A DNA stretch of 24,198 nucleotides from positions 1 through 24,198 of the forward strand of contig DJPE01000020.1 of assembly GCA_002439705.1 (NCBI GenBank). The letters are read 5' to 3'. The notes beneath the pieces are model-generated. The model searched no databases. It worked only from the letters and a program-made list of their open reading frames with translations, and had not been told where the DNA came from. This DNA comes from Christensenella sp. UBA6420 (GTDB lineage: Bacteria > Bacillota > Clostridia > Christensenellales > DTU072). A program made the position numbers and the translations under genes. Positions 11,270 through 19,897 of this stretch are shown here, piece after piece. Each line of letters starts with the position of its first letter. Position 1 is the first letter of the stretch.

Positions 11270-13609
11270 CTATTCGGAAACTTCTTTCGCCGCAAGATAA
11301 ACGTTTTTGCCGAAACGCTTTCTTATCTTGTCGAGATAGAGCTTTTCGTCGGTAATCTTGCCCATACCGAAATACTTAATCATTCTCATTAAGGTATTGC
11401 CCTGAACCCTACTTAATATTCTCTTCATTTCGTCGAACGGTTCGGGGTTTTTCGCGACTTCGTAGTCGGTTATTTCCACCGCGTCGCCGTTTTTCACGAT
11501 TATTTCTCCGTCGCAGGGCACGCCGTTTATTTTAACTTCGCCGCCCGATATATCTTTGAAAGTAAGGCGGTAGGTTCTGTTTTCGGGAAGAGCGAACTTT
11601 CCGTTCTCTTTGCCGTAGCGGGGAGCGGAAACGGTAAAAGTAATCTTTCCGTCTTCTTCCGACACGGTAAAATCGGTGTAAGCGTATTCGCCGTTTTTGT
11701 AATCGCTACTTTCGCCGTCGTCTTCGTATAAAGAGTAAGCGTTATTGCCGCGGTAAATAAGGACTTCAAATTTAGTCGGATTGTCGCAGCCGTTAATCAC
11801 GCCGTCGTCCGATAAAGGAATTATCGCCCCTTCCTTACAGAGCACGGGGATAGTTTCCAAATCTCTGAACATTGATATTATCCGCCCGCCTTTATATATT
11901 CTGCCTGTAAAGAAATCCGTATATCTTCCTTCGGGAACCCAAACGTCGGTTCTCGACATATTAAGAGATTTTATTCTCTTACTCGTGACGGGGCAGACCA
12001 AAAGTTCCGACCCGAAGAAATATTCGTTCTTTATTCTATACGCTCCGTCGTCGTCGGGGTAATTGTAGTAAGGCGGTTCGCATAAAGAAATTCCGTAGTC
12101 GGAAGCGTTCTTCATAGCGGTATAGATATACGGCACAAGTCTGTGACGCAGGCGTAAGAAGTCTTCGGTTATTTTTTCCACCGTTTCGCAGTGACGCCAC
12201 GGTTCTTTCCCCTGTAAGTCGTGCGCCGTGCTGTGAAGACGGTTGACGGGGCTGAACACGCCCAATTGACACCAGCGGAGATAGAGTTCGTCGTCGTATA
12301 TCCCGAAAGCATGCCCCCCTATATCGTGACTCCACCACCCGTAGCCTATATTGCCCGCGGTGGACGTCATATACGGCTGGAAGTCAAGACTCTTCCAGGT
12401 AGCCACGCTGTCGCCCGAAAATCCCAACGGATAGCGGTGACTGCCCGCTCCCGCGAAGCGGCTAAGGATAACTCCCCTTTTTCCGTCGCGGCAGTTGTCG
12501 AGATAATGTAAGTGGTTCAAAGCCCACAAGGGGTCAAGCCCCTTTACGGTGCTCTTTTTACCCTGCTGCCAGTCTATCCACCAGAAGTTTACGCCGTCTT
12601 TTTCGTAACCGTGGTGCAGTATATCGAAATACGCGTTTATAAAATTATCGTCGGACAGGTCGAATTTTATCGTCTGTTTAGTTTTCGGGTCGATACCGAC
12701 AGCCTTTGCCATATCTTCGTATCTATCTTCAAACCACCTTACGCCGTCTGCGGGGTGCAGGTTGAGCGTGACGTGCAAATTATCCTTGTGGAGAGTGTCG
12801 AGAAACTTTTTATAGTCGGGGAAAAGGTCGGTGTTCCAGCTGTATCCCGTCCAACCCGAACCGAGCCACGGACGTTTAGTCGGGAACTTTTCTCCGAACT
12901 TTTCGTTTATCTTGACCCAATGCCAGTCCATATCCACGGTGGCTACCGAAAGCGGAACGTTCTTTTCTGCGAACTTGTCTATTACCGAAAGGTACTCGTC
13001 CTGCGTGTACGCGCGGTAACGACTCCACCAGTTGCCCAAAACGTAACGGGGCATCATGGGAACTTTGCCGCACAGGGCGTAAAAATCGCGTAACGCCGCG
13101 CGGTAATCGTGACCGTACGCAAAAACGTACACGTCGGAATCGACGGTTCTTTCCTTAACTTTGCCGTCCGTTCCGAGAGCCATACTCTTGTCGGACAGGT
13201 ACGCTACCCCCGTGCGGGAAATAACCCCGTCGCAAAGAGCCACCGCTCCGTTGCGCATATCCACGGTACGGCAGGTTCCTTTAAGGTTGCCTTTGTCGAA
13301 AGTGGAAAGTTCCTGCCCGTCAACGGTTATTTTCACGAAAACGCGGCTTTTTTTCAGAAAAACGAATTCGCTTATCGCAGTGCGGATTACGTAAGAACCG
13401 CCCAGGTCTTCGACCGTATACGGGACGTAAGGGAAGTTCCTGAACCAGACGGTCTGCGTGGCTCCGTCGCAAAAATGCCTGTTCCTGCCCCGTTCGAGCC
13501 TTATTAGCCTTTCGGTAAGGATGGTTATTCTGTATCCGTCTTCGACGATACTGCTTCTTTCGTCGGCGGCGGAATCGAATTCCGGAATAAGGTTTTTGTT
13601 AAGTGTCAT
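11270..13609 (-). CDS. Glycoside hydrolase family 31 alpha-glycosidase
   Basis: This is a GH31 retaining alpha-glycosidase, most likely an alpha-glucosidase or related transglycosidase acting on alpha-glucan oligosaccharides. An N-terminal beta-sandwich (about 1-180) leads into the catalytic barrel beginning with PRYVLGNWWSRYRAY. The nucleophile is Asp346 in FWWIDWQQG and the acid/base is Asp400 in GFSGDSVATW. C-terminal beta-domains (about 590-720) are followed by a helical, basic tail of about 60 residues. No signal peptide is visible, so it is likely cytoplasmic. GGAGG precedes the ATG well, 36 bases after queH. The nearby GH77 gene supports a role in maltodextrin or glycogen breakdown. 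GH31 also contains xylosidases and other specificities, so the substrate is inferred. Confidence 0.93.
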   Translation of the reverse strand: MTLNKNLIPEFDSAADERSSIVEDGYRITILTERLIRLERGRNRHFCDGATQTVWFRNFPYVPYTVEDLGGSYVIRTAISEFVFLKKSRVFVKITVDGQELSTFDKGNLKGTCRTVDMRNGAVALCDGVISRTGVAYLSDKSMALGTDGKVKERTVDSDVYVFAYGHDYRAALRDFYALCGKVPMMPRYVLGNWWSRYRAYTQDEYLSVIDKFAEKNVPLSVATVDMDWHWVKINEKFGEKFPTKRPWLGSGWTGYSWNTDLFPDYKKFLDTLHKDNLHVTLNLHPADGVRWFEDRYEDMAKAVGIDPKTKQTIKFDLSDDNFINAYFDILHHGYEKDGVNFWWIDWQQGKKSTVKGLDPLWALNHLHYLDNCRDGKRGVILSRFAGAGSHRYPLGFSGDSVATWKSLDFQPYMTSTAGNIGYGWWSHDIGGHAFGIYDDELYLRWCQLGVFSPVNRLHSTAHDLQGKEPWRHCETVEKITEDFLRLRHRLVPYIYTAMKNASDYGISLCEPPYYNYPDDDGAYRIKNEYFFGSELLVCPVTSKRIKSLNMSRTDVWVPEGRYTDFFTGRIYKGGRIISMFRDLETIPVLCKEGAIIPLSDDGVINGCDNPTKFEVLIYRGNNAYSLYEDDGESSDYKNGEYAYTDFTVSEEDGKITFTVSAPRYGKENGKFALPENRTYRLTFKDISGGEVKINGVPCDGEIIVKNGDAVEITDYEVAKNPEPFDEMKRILSRVQGNTLMRMIKYFGMGKITDEKLYLDKIRKRFGKNVYLAAKEVSE

Positions 13610-13645
13610 ATCGTTCCTCCGTGGAGTGTATTGTTTATTTATATA

Positions 13646-14272
13646 CTAACATGAAATATGTAAGTCGTTCAAGACCGCGCCGTTCTTTTTTGAGAAAGAA
13701 CAGCCGCAATAATTCTGGCGGTATAACCCGTGTTCGGCGGCTAAAACTACGCTTCTTTTGTACCCTTCACGCTTTTTGAAGTCGGTGGGGAGATAGTTTA
13801 CGCCGTAAGTTTTCGCAAGGTCAAAACCGATTTCGTTAATTTTACCGGCGTTTTTTAAGGGCGAAACCGTCAAAGTCGTGGCAAAATAGTCGCCTTTTTT
13901 ACATTCTTTCGCCGCTTTATTTAGGCGCAGGCGGTAGCAATCGAAACACCTTGCGCCCCCTTCGGGCAAGTTCTCGTTGCCTTTCGCGATATTATCGAAG
14001 TCTTCTTTTCTGTGACCGTAGTCTATTATCTTAATTTCGTCGCCGTAGACTTCTTTTATGTACCGCTTTTGTTCGGCAAGGCGCAGAAGGTACTCTTTCT
14101 CGGTATCTATATTAGGGTTGTAGTAGACTACCGTTATATTAAAATAAGGATAAAGGTCTTCAAGACACTTAGTGGAACACGGCGCGCAGCAACTGTGCAG
14201 AAAAAGAGCGGGCTTGTCGGTAAGTCCGCCTATAATTTCTTGCATGAGTTTGTCGTAGTTAGGTTTATTCAT
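13646..14272 (-). CDS. queH: Epoxyqueuosine reductase QueH
   Basis: QueH reduces epoxyqueuosine to queuosine in the wobble position of GUN tRNAs; it is the oxygen-sensitive, non-orthologous replacement of QueG common in anaerobes. The conserved features are present: LHSCCAPCST with Cys28, Cys29 and Cys32, VVYYNPNI (48-55), ARCFDCYRLRL with Cys109 and Cys112, TTLTVSPLKN (132-141), and YCGCSFS with Cys189 and Cys191. These cysteines are expected to hold a metal and a [4Fe-4S] cluster. Length 208 is typical. The start overlaps the end of the phosphopantetheinyl transferase gene by 8 bases, so it belongs to the same transcript. No other queuosine gene is in the window. Confidence 0.95.
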   Translation of the reverse strand: MNKPNYDKLMQEIIGGLTDKPALFLHSCCAPCSTKCLEDLYPYFNITVVYYNPNIDTEKEYLLRLAEQKRYIKEVYGDEIKIIDYGHRKEDFDNIAKGNENLPEGGARCFDCYRLRLNKAAKECKKGDYFATTLTVSPLKNAGKINEIGFDLAKTYGVNYLPTDFKKREGYKRSVVLAAEHGLYRQNYCGCSFSKKNGAVLNDLHISC

Positions 14273-14747
14273 ATTTTATCTCGTAAAAATTTATCGGCTT
14301 ATCCCCGCCGCACAGGGCGAAAGAGTATCCGTCGAAAACGCGGTAAGTTTCCCCTTCGCGTATCCGTAACCCGTCGGCTAAGGGTATCCCGTAAAGTTTC
14401 GTCGTGGCTTCCCCTTTACCGAACTCGTCGAAAAATTCGTCTTTATCGGTTATTTTTTTACCGAAAAACCTTTCCGATATATCTTCGATACAGGTTTCTT
14501 TTTTAAGTTGTATATCTACTCCGACGGGCTTTTCGCTCATCGCGCACACGACGTATTTTCCGCTGTGCGAGAGAGAAAATTCCGCTAAAATTTCGTCGCC
14601 GTTTCCGATAAGGCGAGGTTTAGGTTCGGTTCTGTCCACCGTCGCGGGGAAAAACTTTTTTCCCGTAACGGAACAATACTTTTCGTAAGCTGTCAGAATA
14701 AAGTCGTCGCTTTTTACGGAGTTTTCGGTGAAAAAAACTATCGTCAA
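14265..14747 (-). CDS. 4'-phosphopantetheinyl transferase, Sfp/AcpS-like
   Basis: This protein probably transfers phosphopantetheine from CoA to acyl or peptidyl carrier proteins. It shows the two family blocks: FSLSHSGKYVVCAMSEKPVGVDIQ (57-80; usual form NxSH..., GIDIE) and FFDEFGKGEATTKLYGIPL (105-123; usual form WxxKEAxxK). Metal ligand Asp78 and the Glu113/Lys117 pair are kept. The usual second acidic residue of DIE is Gln80, and the tryptophan of the WxxKEA block is Phe109. At 160 residues it is shorter than Sfp (about 220). The start is TTG, forming a TTGA 4-base overlap with the malQ stop, which explains its tight coupling. No carrier-protein or synthase gene is nearby, so its partner is unknown. 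Family call is good; activity is less certain. Confidence 0.82.
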   Translation of the reverse strand: MTIVFFTENSVKSDDFILTAYEKYCSVTGKKFFPATVDRTEPKPRLIGNGDEILAEFSLSHSGKYVVCAMSEKPVGVDIQLKKETCIEDISERFFGKKITDKDEFFDEFGKGEATTKLYGIPLADGLRIREGETYRVFDGYSFALCGGDKPINFYEIKYE

Positions 14748-16240
14748 CGCCCGTATATCCTTATCATTTTCCGCAAGAAGTCGTGGTCTATTCCGTTAAT
14801 AGCTCCGAAGTTTGTGCGGTAACGCCAGCAGTCTTCGGCTTTTCCGGGGACGTTCATTCTCGTATCCGACCCGTAACCGCACAGGTCCTGCATTGGTATT
14901 ATCGCAATATCGGCGCAGCTACTAAGGACGCTCCTTATCACCGCTTTCGTCGCGCGGCAACGCCCCGCTCCGCTTGCCCAACCGTATCCGTCGTCGCAGT
15001 CGACGTAATCGAATACCTGTTTTCTCGTGTTTTCGTCAAGACTAAGTAACCACCCTAATGTAGTGTCGTTGTCGTGCGTACCGGTGTACGCCACGCATTC
15101 GTGGATATATTCGTGGGGCAGGTGTTTGTTGCCGGCGTCGCCGTCGAACCCGAACTGGAACACTCTCATACCGTAAAAACCGCTTCTTTTAAGAAAATCT
15201 CTTATATTGTCGTCGATTATTCCGAGGTCTTCGGCTACTATTTTCGGATTCTTTATCTTCTTTTTCAGTTCTTTGAAGATAGCCAGATCGGGACCTTTCT
15301 CCCACTTGCCGTTTTTCGCGGTGGTTTCGTCGGCGTCTACCGCCCAGTATTCGTACAGTCCGCGGAAGTGGTCTATCCTTACCACGTCGTAAAGTTTAAG
15401 GGCGTGACTTAATCTTTCCACCCACCACTTGTAACCGGTGAGAGCCATTTTTTCGTAGTCGTAAAGGGGGTTGCCCCACAGCTGACCGTCTTTGGCAAAA
15501 TAATCGGGGGGTACTCCCGCCACTTTTTTACGCCGCAATTCCTTGTCAAGCAGGAACAGGTCGGTATGCGCCCACACGTCGGAACTGTCGTAGTTTACGT
15601 AAATAGGCAAATCGCCGAAAACTTCTATTCCGTAACCCGCGGCGTAATCGCGGATTTTTTTCCACTGCGAGAAGAAAACGTACTGTTCGAAAACGTAAAA
15701 ATTATATCTTTCCGACATTTCGTTTTTTACTTCCCTGCAAAGTTTTTCGGAATAGAACTTCTCTTCGTCCGCCCAGTCGGACCACATGGTTCCGCCGTTT
15801 TTTTCTTTAAGAGTCATATATACGGCGTAGTCGGGCAGCCAATAGGCGTTGTCTTCAAGGCATTTTTTCATACCTTCTCTTTCTTTAAGCCCTATCCGGG
15901 AATACGCAAGTTCCAGCGCTTCGCGTTTTTTTACGGAAGCGAAAGCGTAATCGGTAAGGTAAACGTCTCCGTTATAGCGGAAAGAAGCCATTTCGTCCGC
16001 CGTAAGAAGTCCGTCGAGTCTTTCGGGGTCGATATAAAGGTAGTTTCCGGCGAAACTCGATACTCCGCTGTAAGGCGAATTGCCCGCGCCGAGTGCGGTC
16101 ACGGGGAGAGTCTGCCACAGTTTAATTCCCATCATTGCAAATTCGTCCAATACCTTTTCCGCGTCGGACGAAAACCCGCCTATCCCGTATTTTCCGGGGA
16201 AAGACGATACGTTAAGTAAAATTCCTGCTTTTCTTTTCAT
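14744..16240 (-). CDS. malQ: 4-alpha-glucanotransferase (GH77, amylomaltase)
   Basis: This enzyme transfers alpha-1,4-glucan chains between acceptors, releasing glucose in maltodextrin and glycogen metabolism in the cytoplasm. Residues 1-70 carry family hallmarks (RKAGILLNVSSFPGKYGIG, LWQTLPVTALG, NSPYSGVSSFAGN). The nucleophile is Asp290 in VVRIDHFRG, the acid/base Glu337 in VAEDLGII, and the transition-state stabiliser Asp390 in YTGTHDNDT. PPDYF (244-248) is also typical. Length 498 fits GH77. The gap to the preceding small gene is 12 bases, and AGAAGGAAA lies about 16 bases before the ATG, inside that gene. Together with the GH31 gene it suggests alpha-glucan use. Confidence is high. Confidence 0.97.
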   Translation of the reverse strand: MKRKAGILLNVSSFPGKYGIGGFSSDAEKVLDEFAMMGIKLWQTLPVTALGAGNSPYSGVSSFAGNYLYIDPERLDGLLTADEMASFRYNGDVYLTDYAFASVKKREALELAYSRIGLKEREGMKKCLEDNAYWLPDYAVYMTLKEKNGGTMWSDWADEEKFYSEKLCREVKNEMSERYNFYVFEQYVFFSQWKKIRDYAAGYGIEVFGDLPIYVNYDSSDVWAHTDLFLLDKELRRKKVAGVPPDYFAKDGQLWGNPLYDYEKMALTGYKWWVERLSHALKLYDVVRIDHFRGLYEYWAVDADETTAKNGKWEKGPDLAIFKELKKKIKNPKIVAEDLGIIDDNIRDFLKRSGFYGMRVFQFGFDGDAGNKHLPHEYIHECVAYTGTHDNDTTLGWLLSLDENTRKQVFDYVDCDDGYGWASGAGRCRATKAVIRSVLSSCADIAIIPMQDLCGYGSDTRMNVPGKAEDCWRYRTNFGAINGIDHDFLRKMIRIYGR

Positions 16241-16252
16241 TTTTAATTTCGG

Positions 16253-16513
16253 TTATTTCCTTCTGCATTTCGGCGCGGAAAGAATTTCTCCCATGACGAT
16301 AAAATTTTTCAGTTCTTCGCGGGAAAACTCTTCTCCTTCGACGATAAGGGAGCTTTCTTCGTAGACTATTCTGTCATCGTAGTGGTCTATACACCCTTCG
16401 GTGATCGCTCCGCCGGCTGAACCGCCGGGAACGACTTTTTCGTGCCGATGCGCCCCGCCTTGACAAGCGGGGTGACCGTGCGTTATTTTATTGTTTTTCT
16501 GTACGTCAGCCAT
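16253..16513 (-). CDS. Small His/Cys-rich hypothetical protein between floA and malQ
   Basis: I do not recognise this 86-residue protein. The N-terminal third is rich in possible metal ligands (His12, His14, Cys17, His22, His24, then Cys41 and His43) in the context THGHPACQGGAHRHEK. The C-terminal half is acidic and predicted helical (SREELKNFIVMGEIL) and ends in a Cys-Arg-Arg-Lys tail. It has no membrane segment or signal peptide. The ATG overlaps the floA stop as TAATG and the gap to malQ is 12 bases, so it is almost certainly expressed as part of the operon. This position and its intact frame argue that it is real. A metal-binding accessory protein is one guess; no function is assigned. 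Confidence 0.7.
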   Translation of the reverse strand: MADVQKNNKITHGHPACQGGAHRHEKVVPGGSAGGAITEGCIDHYDDRIVYEESSLIVEGEEFSREELKNFIVMGEILSAPKCRRK

Positions 16514-17511
16514 TATTTTTTGTCGGAATTAGCCTTATCCGTTCCGCTTATGGCGTTACGCATATTGGTGTCGGCTTGTAAGTTTTGCATGTTATAATAG
16601 TCCATTACGCCCAATTTTCCGTTGCGTAAAGCGTCCGCCATTGCTTTCGGTACTTCGGCTTCCGCTTCGATAACTACGGCTCTCATTTCCTGAGTTTTCG
16701 CTTTCATTTCCTGTTCGGTAGCCACAGCCATAGCTCTTCTTTCTTCGGCTTTGGCTTGCGCGATACGCTTGTCGGCTTCCGCCTGGTCCATCTGAAGCTG
16801 GGCTCCGATGTTTCTGCCTACGTCTACGTCGGCTATGTCTATACTGAGTATCTCGAACGCCGTTCCGCTGTCGAGACCTTTCTGCAAAACGGTTTTCGAT
16901 ATGCGGTCGGGGTTTTCCAGGACGTCTTTATGAGTCACCGCGCTGCCGACGGTGGTTACTATACCTTCGCCGACTCTTGCTATTATCGTTTCTTCCCCGG
17001 CGCCGCCGATAAGACGGGAAATGTTAGCGCGGACGGTTACTCTCGCTTTGCAGCGAAGTTCTATACCGTCTTTCGCGATAGCCGCTATTACGGGAGTTTC
17101 TATTACTTTCGGGTTTACGCTTACTTTTACCGCGTTAAGAACGTCGCGCCCCGCAAGGTCGATAGCCATAGCCGTACGGGTAGGAAGTTCTATATTCGCG
17201 CTGTGAGCGGAAATAAGAGCGTTCACTACCTTGACGACGTCGCCTTTTGCCATATAGTGGGTTTCCAATTCTCCGATGTTTATGTTAAGCCCGGCTTTTT
17301 TACCCGTGATATACGCTTCTACTATCATACCTATTTTTATCTTGCGAAGACGCATACCTATAAGTTTTCCCATCGAGATGTACGCTCCGGAGACCAAAGC
17401 TCTGAACCAGGTGGACATGGGGACGATTACGAAAAAAGCTACCACGACAGCCACCGCCAATACTATTCCGAATACCAGAAGGGGAATGTTGAGTGCAAGT
17501 AAAGATGCCAT
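16513..17511 (-). CDS. floA: Flotillin-like protein FloA
   Basis: FloA is an SPFH-domain scaffold of bacterial functional membrane microdomains. An N-terminal membrane segment (about 8-30, IPLLVFGIVLAVAVVVAFFVIVP) is followed by the family block ALVSGAYISMGKLIGMRLRKI, the SPFH domain, and a charged Ala/Glu/Lys-rich helical region (about 235-300, EADKRIAQAKAEERRAMAVATEQEMKA and similar) that drives oligomerisation. Its 332 residues match the UPF0365 family well. AAAGGAG, located in the last codons of nfeD, precedes the ATG by 9 bases. The nfeD-floA order is as in Bacillus yqeZ-yqfA. In this window two surface proteins precede the pair and a small His/Cys-rich gene follows it. Confidence 0.96.
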   Translation of the reverse strand: MASLLALNIPLLVFGIVLAVAVVVAFFVIVPMSTWFRALVSGAYISMGKLIGMRLRKIKIGMIVEAYITGKKAGLNINIGELETHYMAKGDVVKVVNALISAHSANIELPTRTAMAIDLAGRDVLNAVKVSVNPKVIETPVIAAIAKDGIELRCKARVTVRANISRLIGGAGEETIIARVGEGIVTTVGSAVTHKDVLENPDRISKTVLQKGLDSGTAFEILSIDIADVDVGRNIGAQLQMDQAEADKRIAQAKAEERRAMAVATEQEMKAKTQEMRAVVIEAEAEVPKAMADALRNGKLGVMDYYNMQNLQADTNMRNAISGTDKANSDKK

Positions 17512-17517
17512 AATTTT

Positions 17518-18069
17518 TTACTCCTTTTCTATATTTTTGATTATTTCAACGCCGATTTTAGAACCTTCGACGTTATTTACCTTTATATTTTCGCCCGCGC
17601 TTACAAAAAAGTTATCGGCGACCACGTCGTACACCTTGCCGTCAATTTCGGCTTTGCCCGACGGGCGTAAATCGGTGACGGCTTTGCCTTCTTTCCCGAC
17701 GAGAAAAGAAAAGTTTTCCGTGCCGTCCGAAAAGTCTTTGTTTACCGCCGTACCCGACTGAATAAGGGGCGTTTTTCTGAGCCAATTTTTTTTCGTCGCG
17801 ACGGCGAGAAGAATAAATAAAAGCACGCCTGTTATAAGGAACAGTAGCAACATCTGAAAGACCTGCGCGACGGGGTTATCTTCCGGTTTTCTTATAATCG
17901 CGCGTAAAACTATGCTAAGGACGAGCAGAACTATACCCGAAATTCCGAATATTCCGAACCCCGGTTCGAAAACTTCGATAAGGAGCAGAACTATCCCTAA
18001 GGCGATACATACGGCGACGTACCACGGCATATTCGTAAACAGTAATCCGAACTGAGTAAAAAATTCCAT
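17518..18069 (-). CDS. NfeD-family membrane protein
   Basis: NfeD proteins pair with flotillin-like proteins and are thought to organise membrane microdomains. Hydrophobic segments cover about residues 15-36, 38-60 and 70-95. A soluble C-terminal domain (about 108-180) has the NfeD OB-fold signature GKEGKAVTDLRPSGKAEIDGKVYDVVA, followed by GENIKVNNVEG. This is the short form (183 residues) without the N-terminal ClpP-like protease domain. AAAGGAGGT is ideally placed before the ATG, and floA follows after 6 bases. The upstream surface-protein gene ends only 25 bases away with no terminator between, so they are probably on one transcript. Confidence 0.93.
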   Translation of the reverse strand: MEFFTQFGLLFTNMPWYVAVCIALGIVLLLIEVFEPGFGIFGISGIVLLVLSIVLRAIIRKPEDNPVAQVFQMLLLFLITGVLLFILLAVATKKNWLRKTPLIQSGTAVNKDFSDGTENFSFLVGKEGKAVTDLRPSGKAEIDGKVYDVVADNFFVSAGENIKVNNVEGSKIGVEIIKNIEKE

Positions 18070-18094
18070 TCAGACCTCCTTTTAGTATATTAAG

Positions 18095-19897
18095 CTATTC
18101 TCTCGGCAAAACGTTATTCCTTGCCGCATCGGCGTACCTTTTTGCCGTTTCCGCAAGGGCAGCCGCTTTTTTGTATTTTTTCGCGTCGGAAGAACGCTTT
18201 ATCGCAACGATTATTATTATGAGTAAAAGTATAAGAACGATTATCGCCGGGAGAAGAAGGTCGTAGTAAAGTACGAGTACCCCTTCGCTGTCCGCCGTGA
18301 AAATAATCGTCCCGTCGGAAATCGTATACCCGTCCAACTTGTGTTTTACTCCGTCGGAATCGACGATGCAAGCGCGCAAACCGAAAGTAAACGGAGTTTT
18401 CGCAAGGGTAATTTTACCCGTGTACTTACCCGCGATTCCGCCTTCCGCGTCTATTTTGTAAGCGAGTACTATTAGTCTGTCTATTCTGCCGTATCCGTTT
18501 ACGTCGGTAGTTTCGTTTTCGGTAACGGTAAGGGTTGCGTTCGGGTCGAACGAACCGTTAAGAGAACCTAATTCCGCGGTAAGTTCCGATTTGTAGACGG
18601 TGACTTTCCCTGCGACGTAGGTTATTTCGTAGTTATCGAGAGCCGCGCCGTAAGGTTCTATCGAGTATTCGCCGGGAACGGCGGGCAGGTTTGCGGAAAG
18701 GTTTACGTTAAGATTTTTTTCGTTTTCCGTTCCGACGAAACCGTAATATTTTACGAAATCGCTCAGCGTTACGTCTTCGGGTTTTGCGTAGGATATATCG
18801 GAAAGGACAATTTTAAGGGGAGCTTTCGCTATGGAGAATGTAAATTCGCCGTCGTCTTTAAGAGCGTAGTTATTATCGGCTATCCTTGCATAACCTGTAT
18901 ATTCCCCGGCGTTTTTCACCGATTTGTCGTAAGACAAGACTATTTTCTGCGAAGAGTCCGCTTCGTCGCCCACGATTTCGCAGCTTATTTCGGGCGTAGA
19001 ACCGCTATAAACGAGATTTTCCGCGCCGATTACTCTGAAATTAAGAATTTTCGGCGTAATAGTATAGGTAGCCGCCGTGAAAATTACGTCGTAGTCGTCG
19101 TTGTCGTAGGTTGCGGTAATAGCGTATCTTCCCGCGTCGAAACCGCTTTCTTTTTTCAAAGTCACGTTAAGGTCGTCGATACTTTCTCCCGCCGCAAAAA
19201 CGCTTCCCTGCTCCGCTTCGTAACGGAGTTCTTTAAGGGGTTCGTCGTAAACGCTGTCGAGAGAAGCCACGGTGACGTAAATTCTGCGTTTCGTTATTTT
19301 ATAAACGCCGCCTGTAAATCTTACGTCGTATTTATCGCTCGAAGATATAGCGGAAATGTCGTATTCGCCGACCGTTTTGCCCGCTTCGCGGAAAAGGGTA
19401 ATTTCAAGGTCGTCGTCCGTGTCGCTTCCTATAAGGGAAGTGGTCCGTTCGTAAGTAAGAGCCTGCTCTTTTTCGCCGTAAACCGTCGTCACGTCGTTAA
19501 TTTTTATTTCCGCCGTCGCTTTTCTGACGGTTATCGTTATATCGGAAGAAGTTTCTTCCGCTCCGTCTTTCGTAGCCTTGCAGTAGTATATGCCGCTTTC
19601 GGCAGGATAAACGACGGACAAGACCGAATTTTCGGCAGCTACCGGGTCGGTTTCGCCTTTTTTATACCAGACGTAAGTTACTCCGTCGGACGAAGCTCCT
19701 TTTATGTCTATCGTAACGGGGTTTCCGTCGTAAGTTTTCGTAATTTCCGTTTCGTATCCGTCCGCAAAAACTCCGCTCGCTCCGTAGGCGTAACCCGTCG
19801 AAAATGCGGGAGTAATCGCAAAAATAAAAAGTATCGCAACGGTAATCGCGATTATCGGTAACGAAAATTTGGTTAAACTTACTTTTATCCCTTTCAT
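18095..19897 (-). CDS. Single-pass surface protein with Ig-like and MBG-like repeats
   Basis: This 600-residue protein is probably exposed on the cell surface. Residues 11-40 form an N-terminal signal or anchor. Residues about 50-125 resemble an Ig-like domain (VTYVWYKK ... SGIYYCKAT). Four repeats of about 75-80 residues follow (126-202, 203-281, 282-357, 358-436), each with the MBG-type pattern of VYxG near the start and a GxYxIxxxxxxxxYxVxF end. A distinct membrane-proximal domain (about 445-546), a strong membrane helix (547-567) and a basic helical cytoplasmic tail close the protein. There is no LPxTG sorting signal. An in-frame GTG at 19906 exists, but the ATG at 19897 shares a base with the upstream stop (TAATG) and has AGGTGG before it, so it is preferred. 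Ligand unknown. Confidence 0.82.
   Translation of the reverse strand: MKGIKVSLTKFSLPIIAITVAILFIFAITPAFSTGYAYGASGVFADGYETEITKTYDGNPVTIDIKGASSDGVTYVWYKKGETDPVAAENSVLSVVYPAESGIYYCKATKDGAEETSSDITITVRKATAEIKINDVTTVYGEKEQALTYERTTSLIGSDTDDDLEITLFREAGKTVGEYDISAISSSDKYDVRFTGGVYKITKRRIYVTVASLDSVYDEPLKELRYEAEQGSVFAAGESIDDLNVTLKKESGFDAGRYAITATYDNDDYDVIFTAATYTITPKILNFRVIGAENLVYSGSTPEISCEIVGDEADSSQKIVLSYDKSVKNAGEYTGYARIADNNYALKDDGEFTFSIAKAPLKIVLSDISYAKPEDVTLSDFVKYYGFVGTENEKNLNVNLSANLPAVPGEYSIEPYGAALDNYEITYVAGKVTVYKSELTAELGSLNGSFDPNATLTVTENETTDVNGYGRIDRLIVLAYKIDAEGGIAGKYTGKITLAKTPFTFGLRACIVDSDGVKHKLDGYTISDGTIIFTADSEGVLVLYYDLLLPAIIVLILLLIIIIVAIKRSSDAKKYKKAAALAETAKRYADAARNNVLPRE

Noticed and set aside
11680..13110. 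Several plus-strand frames opposite the GH31 gene
   Set aside because: All lie inside a complete catalytic gene with intact nucleophile and acid/base motifs; none has its own signals.
16756..17502. Long plus-strand frame opposite floA
   Set aside because: Translation is low-complexity Tyr/Arg/Phe-rich text typical of antisense frames, with no ribosome binding site or motif.
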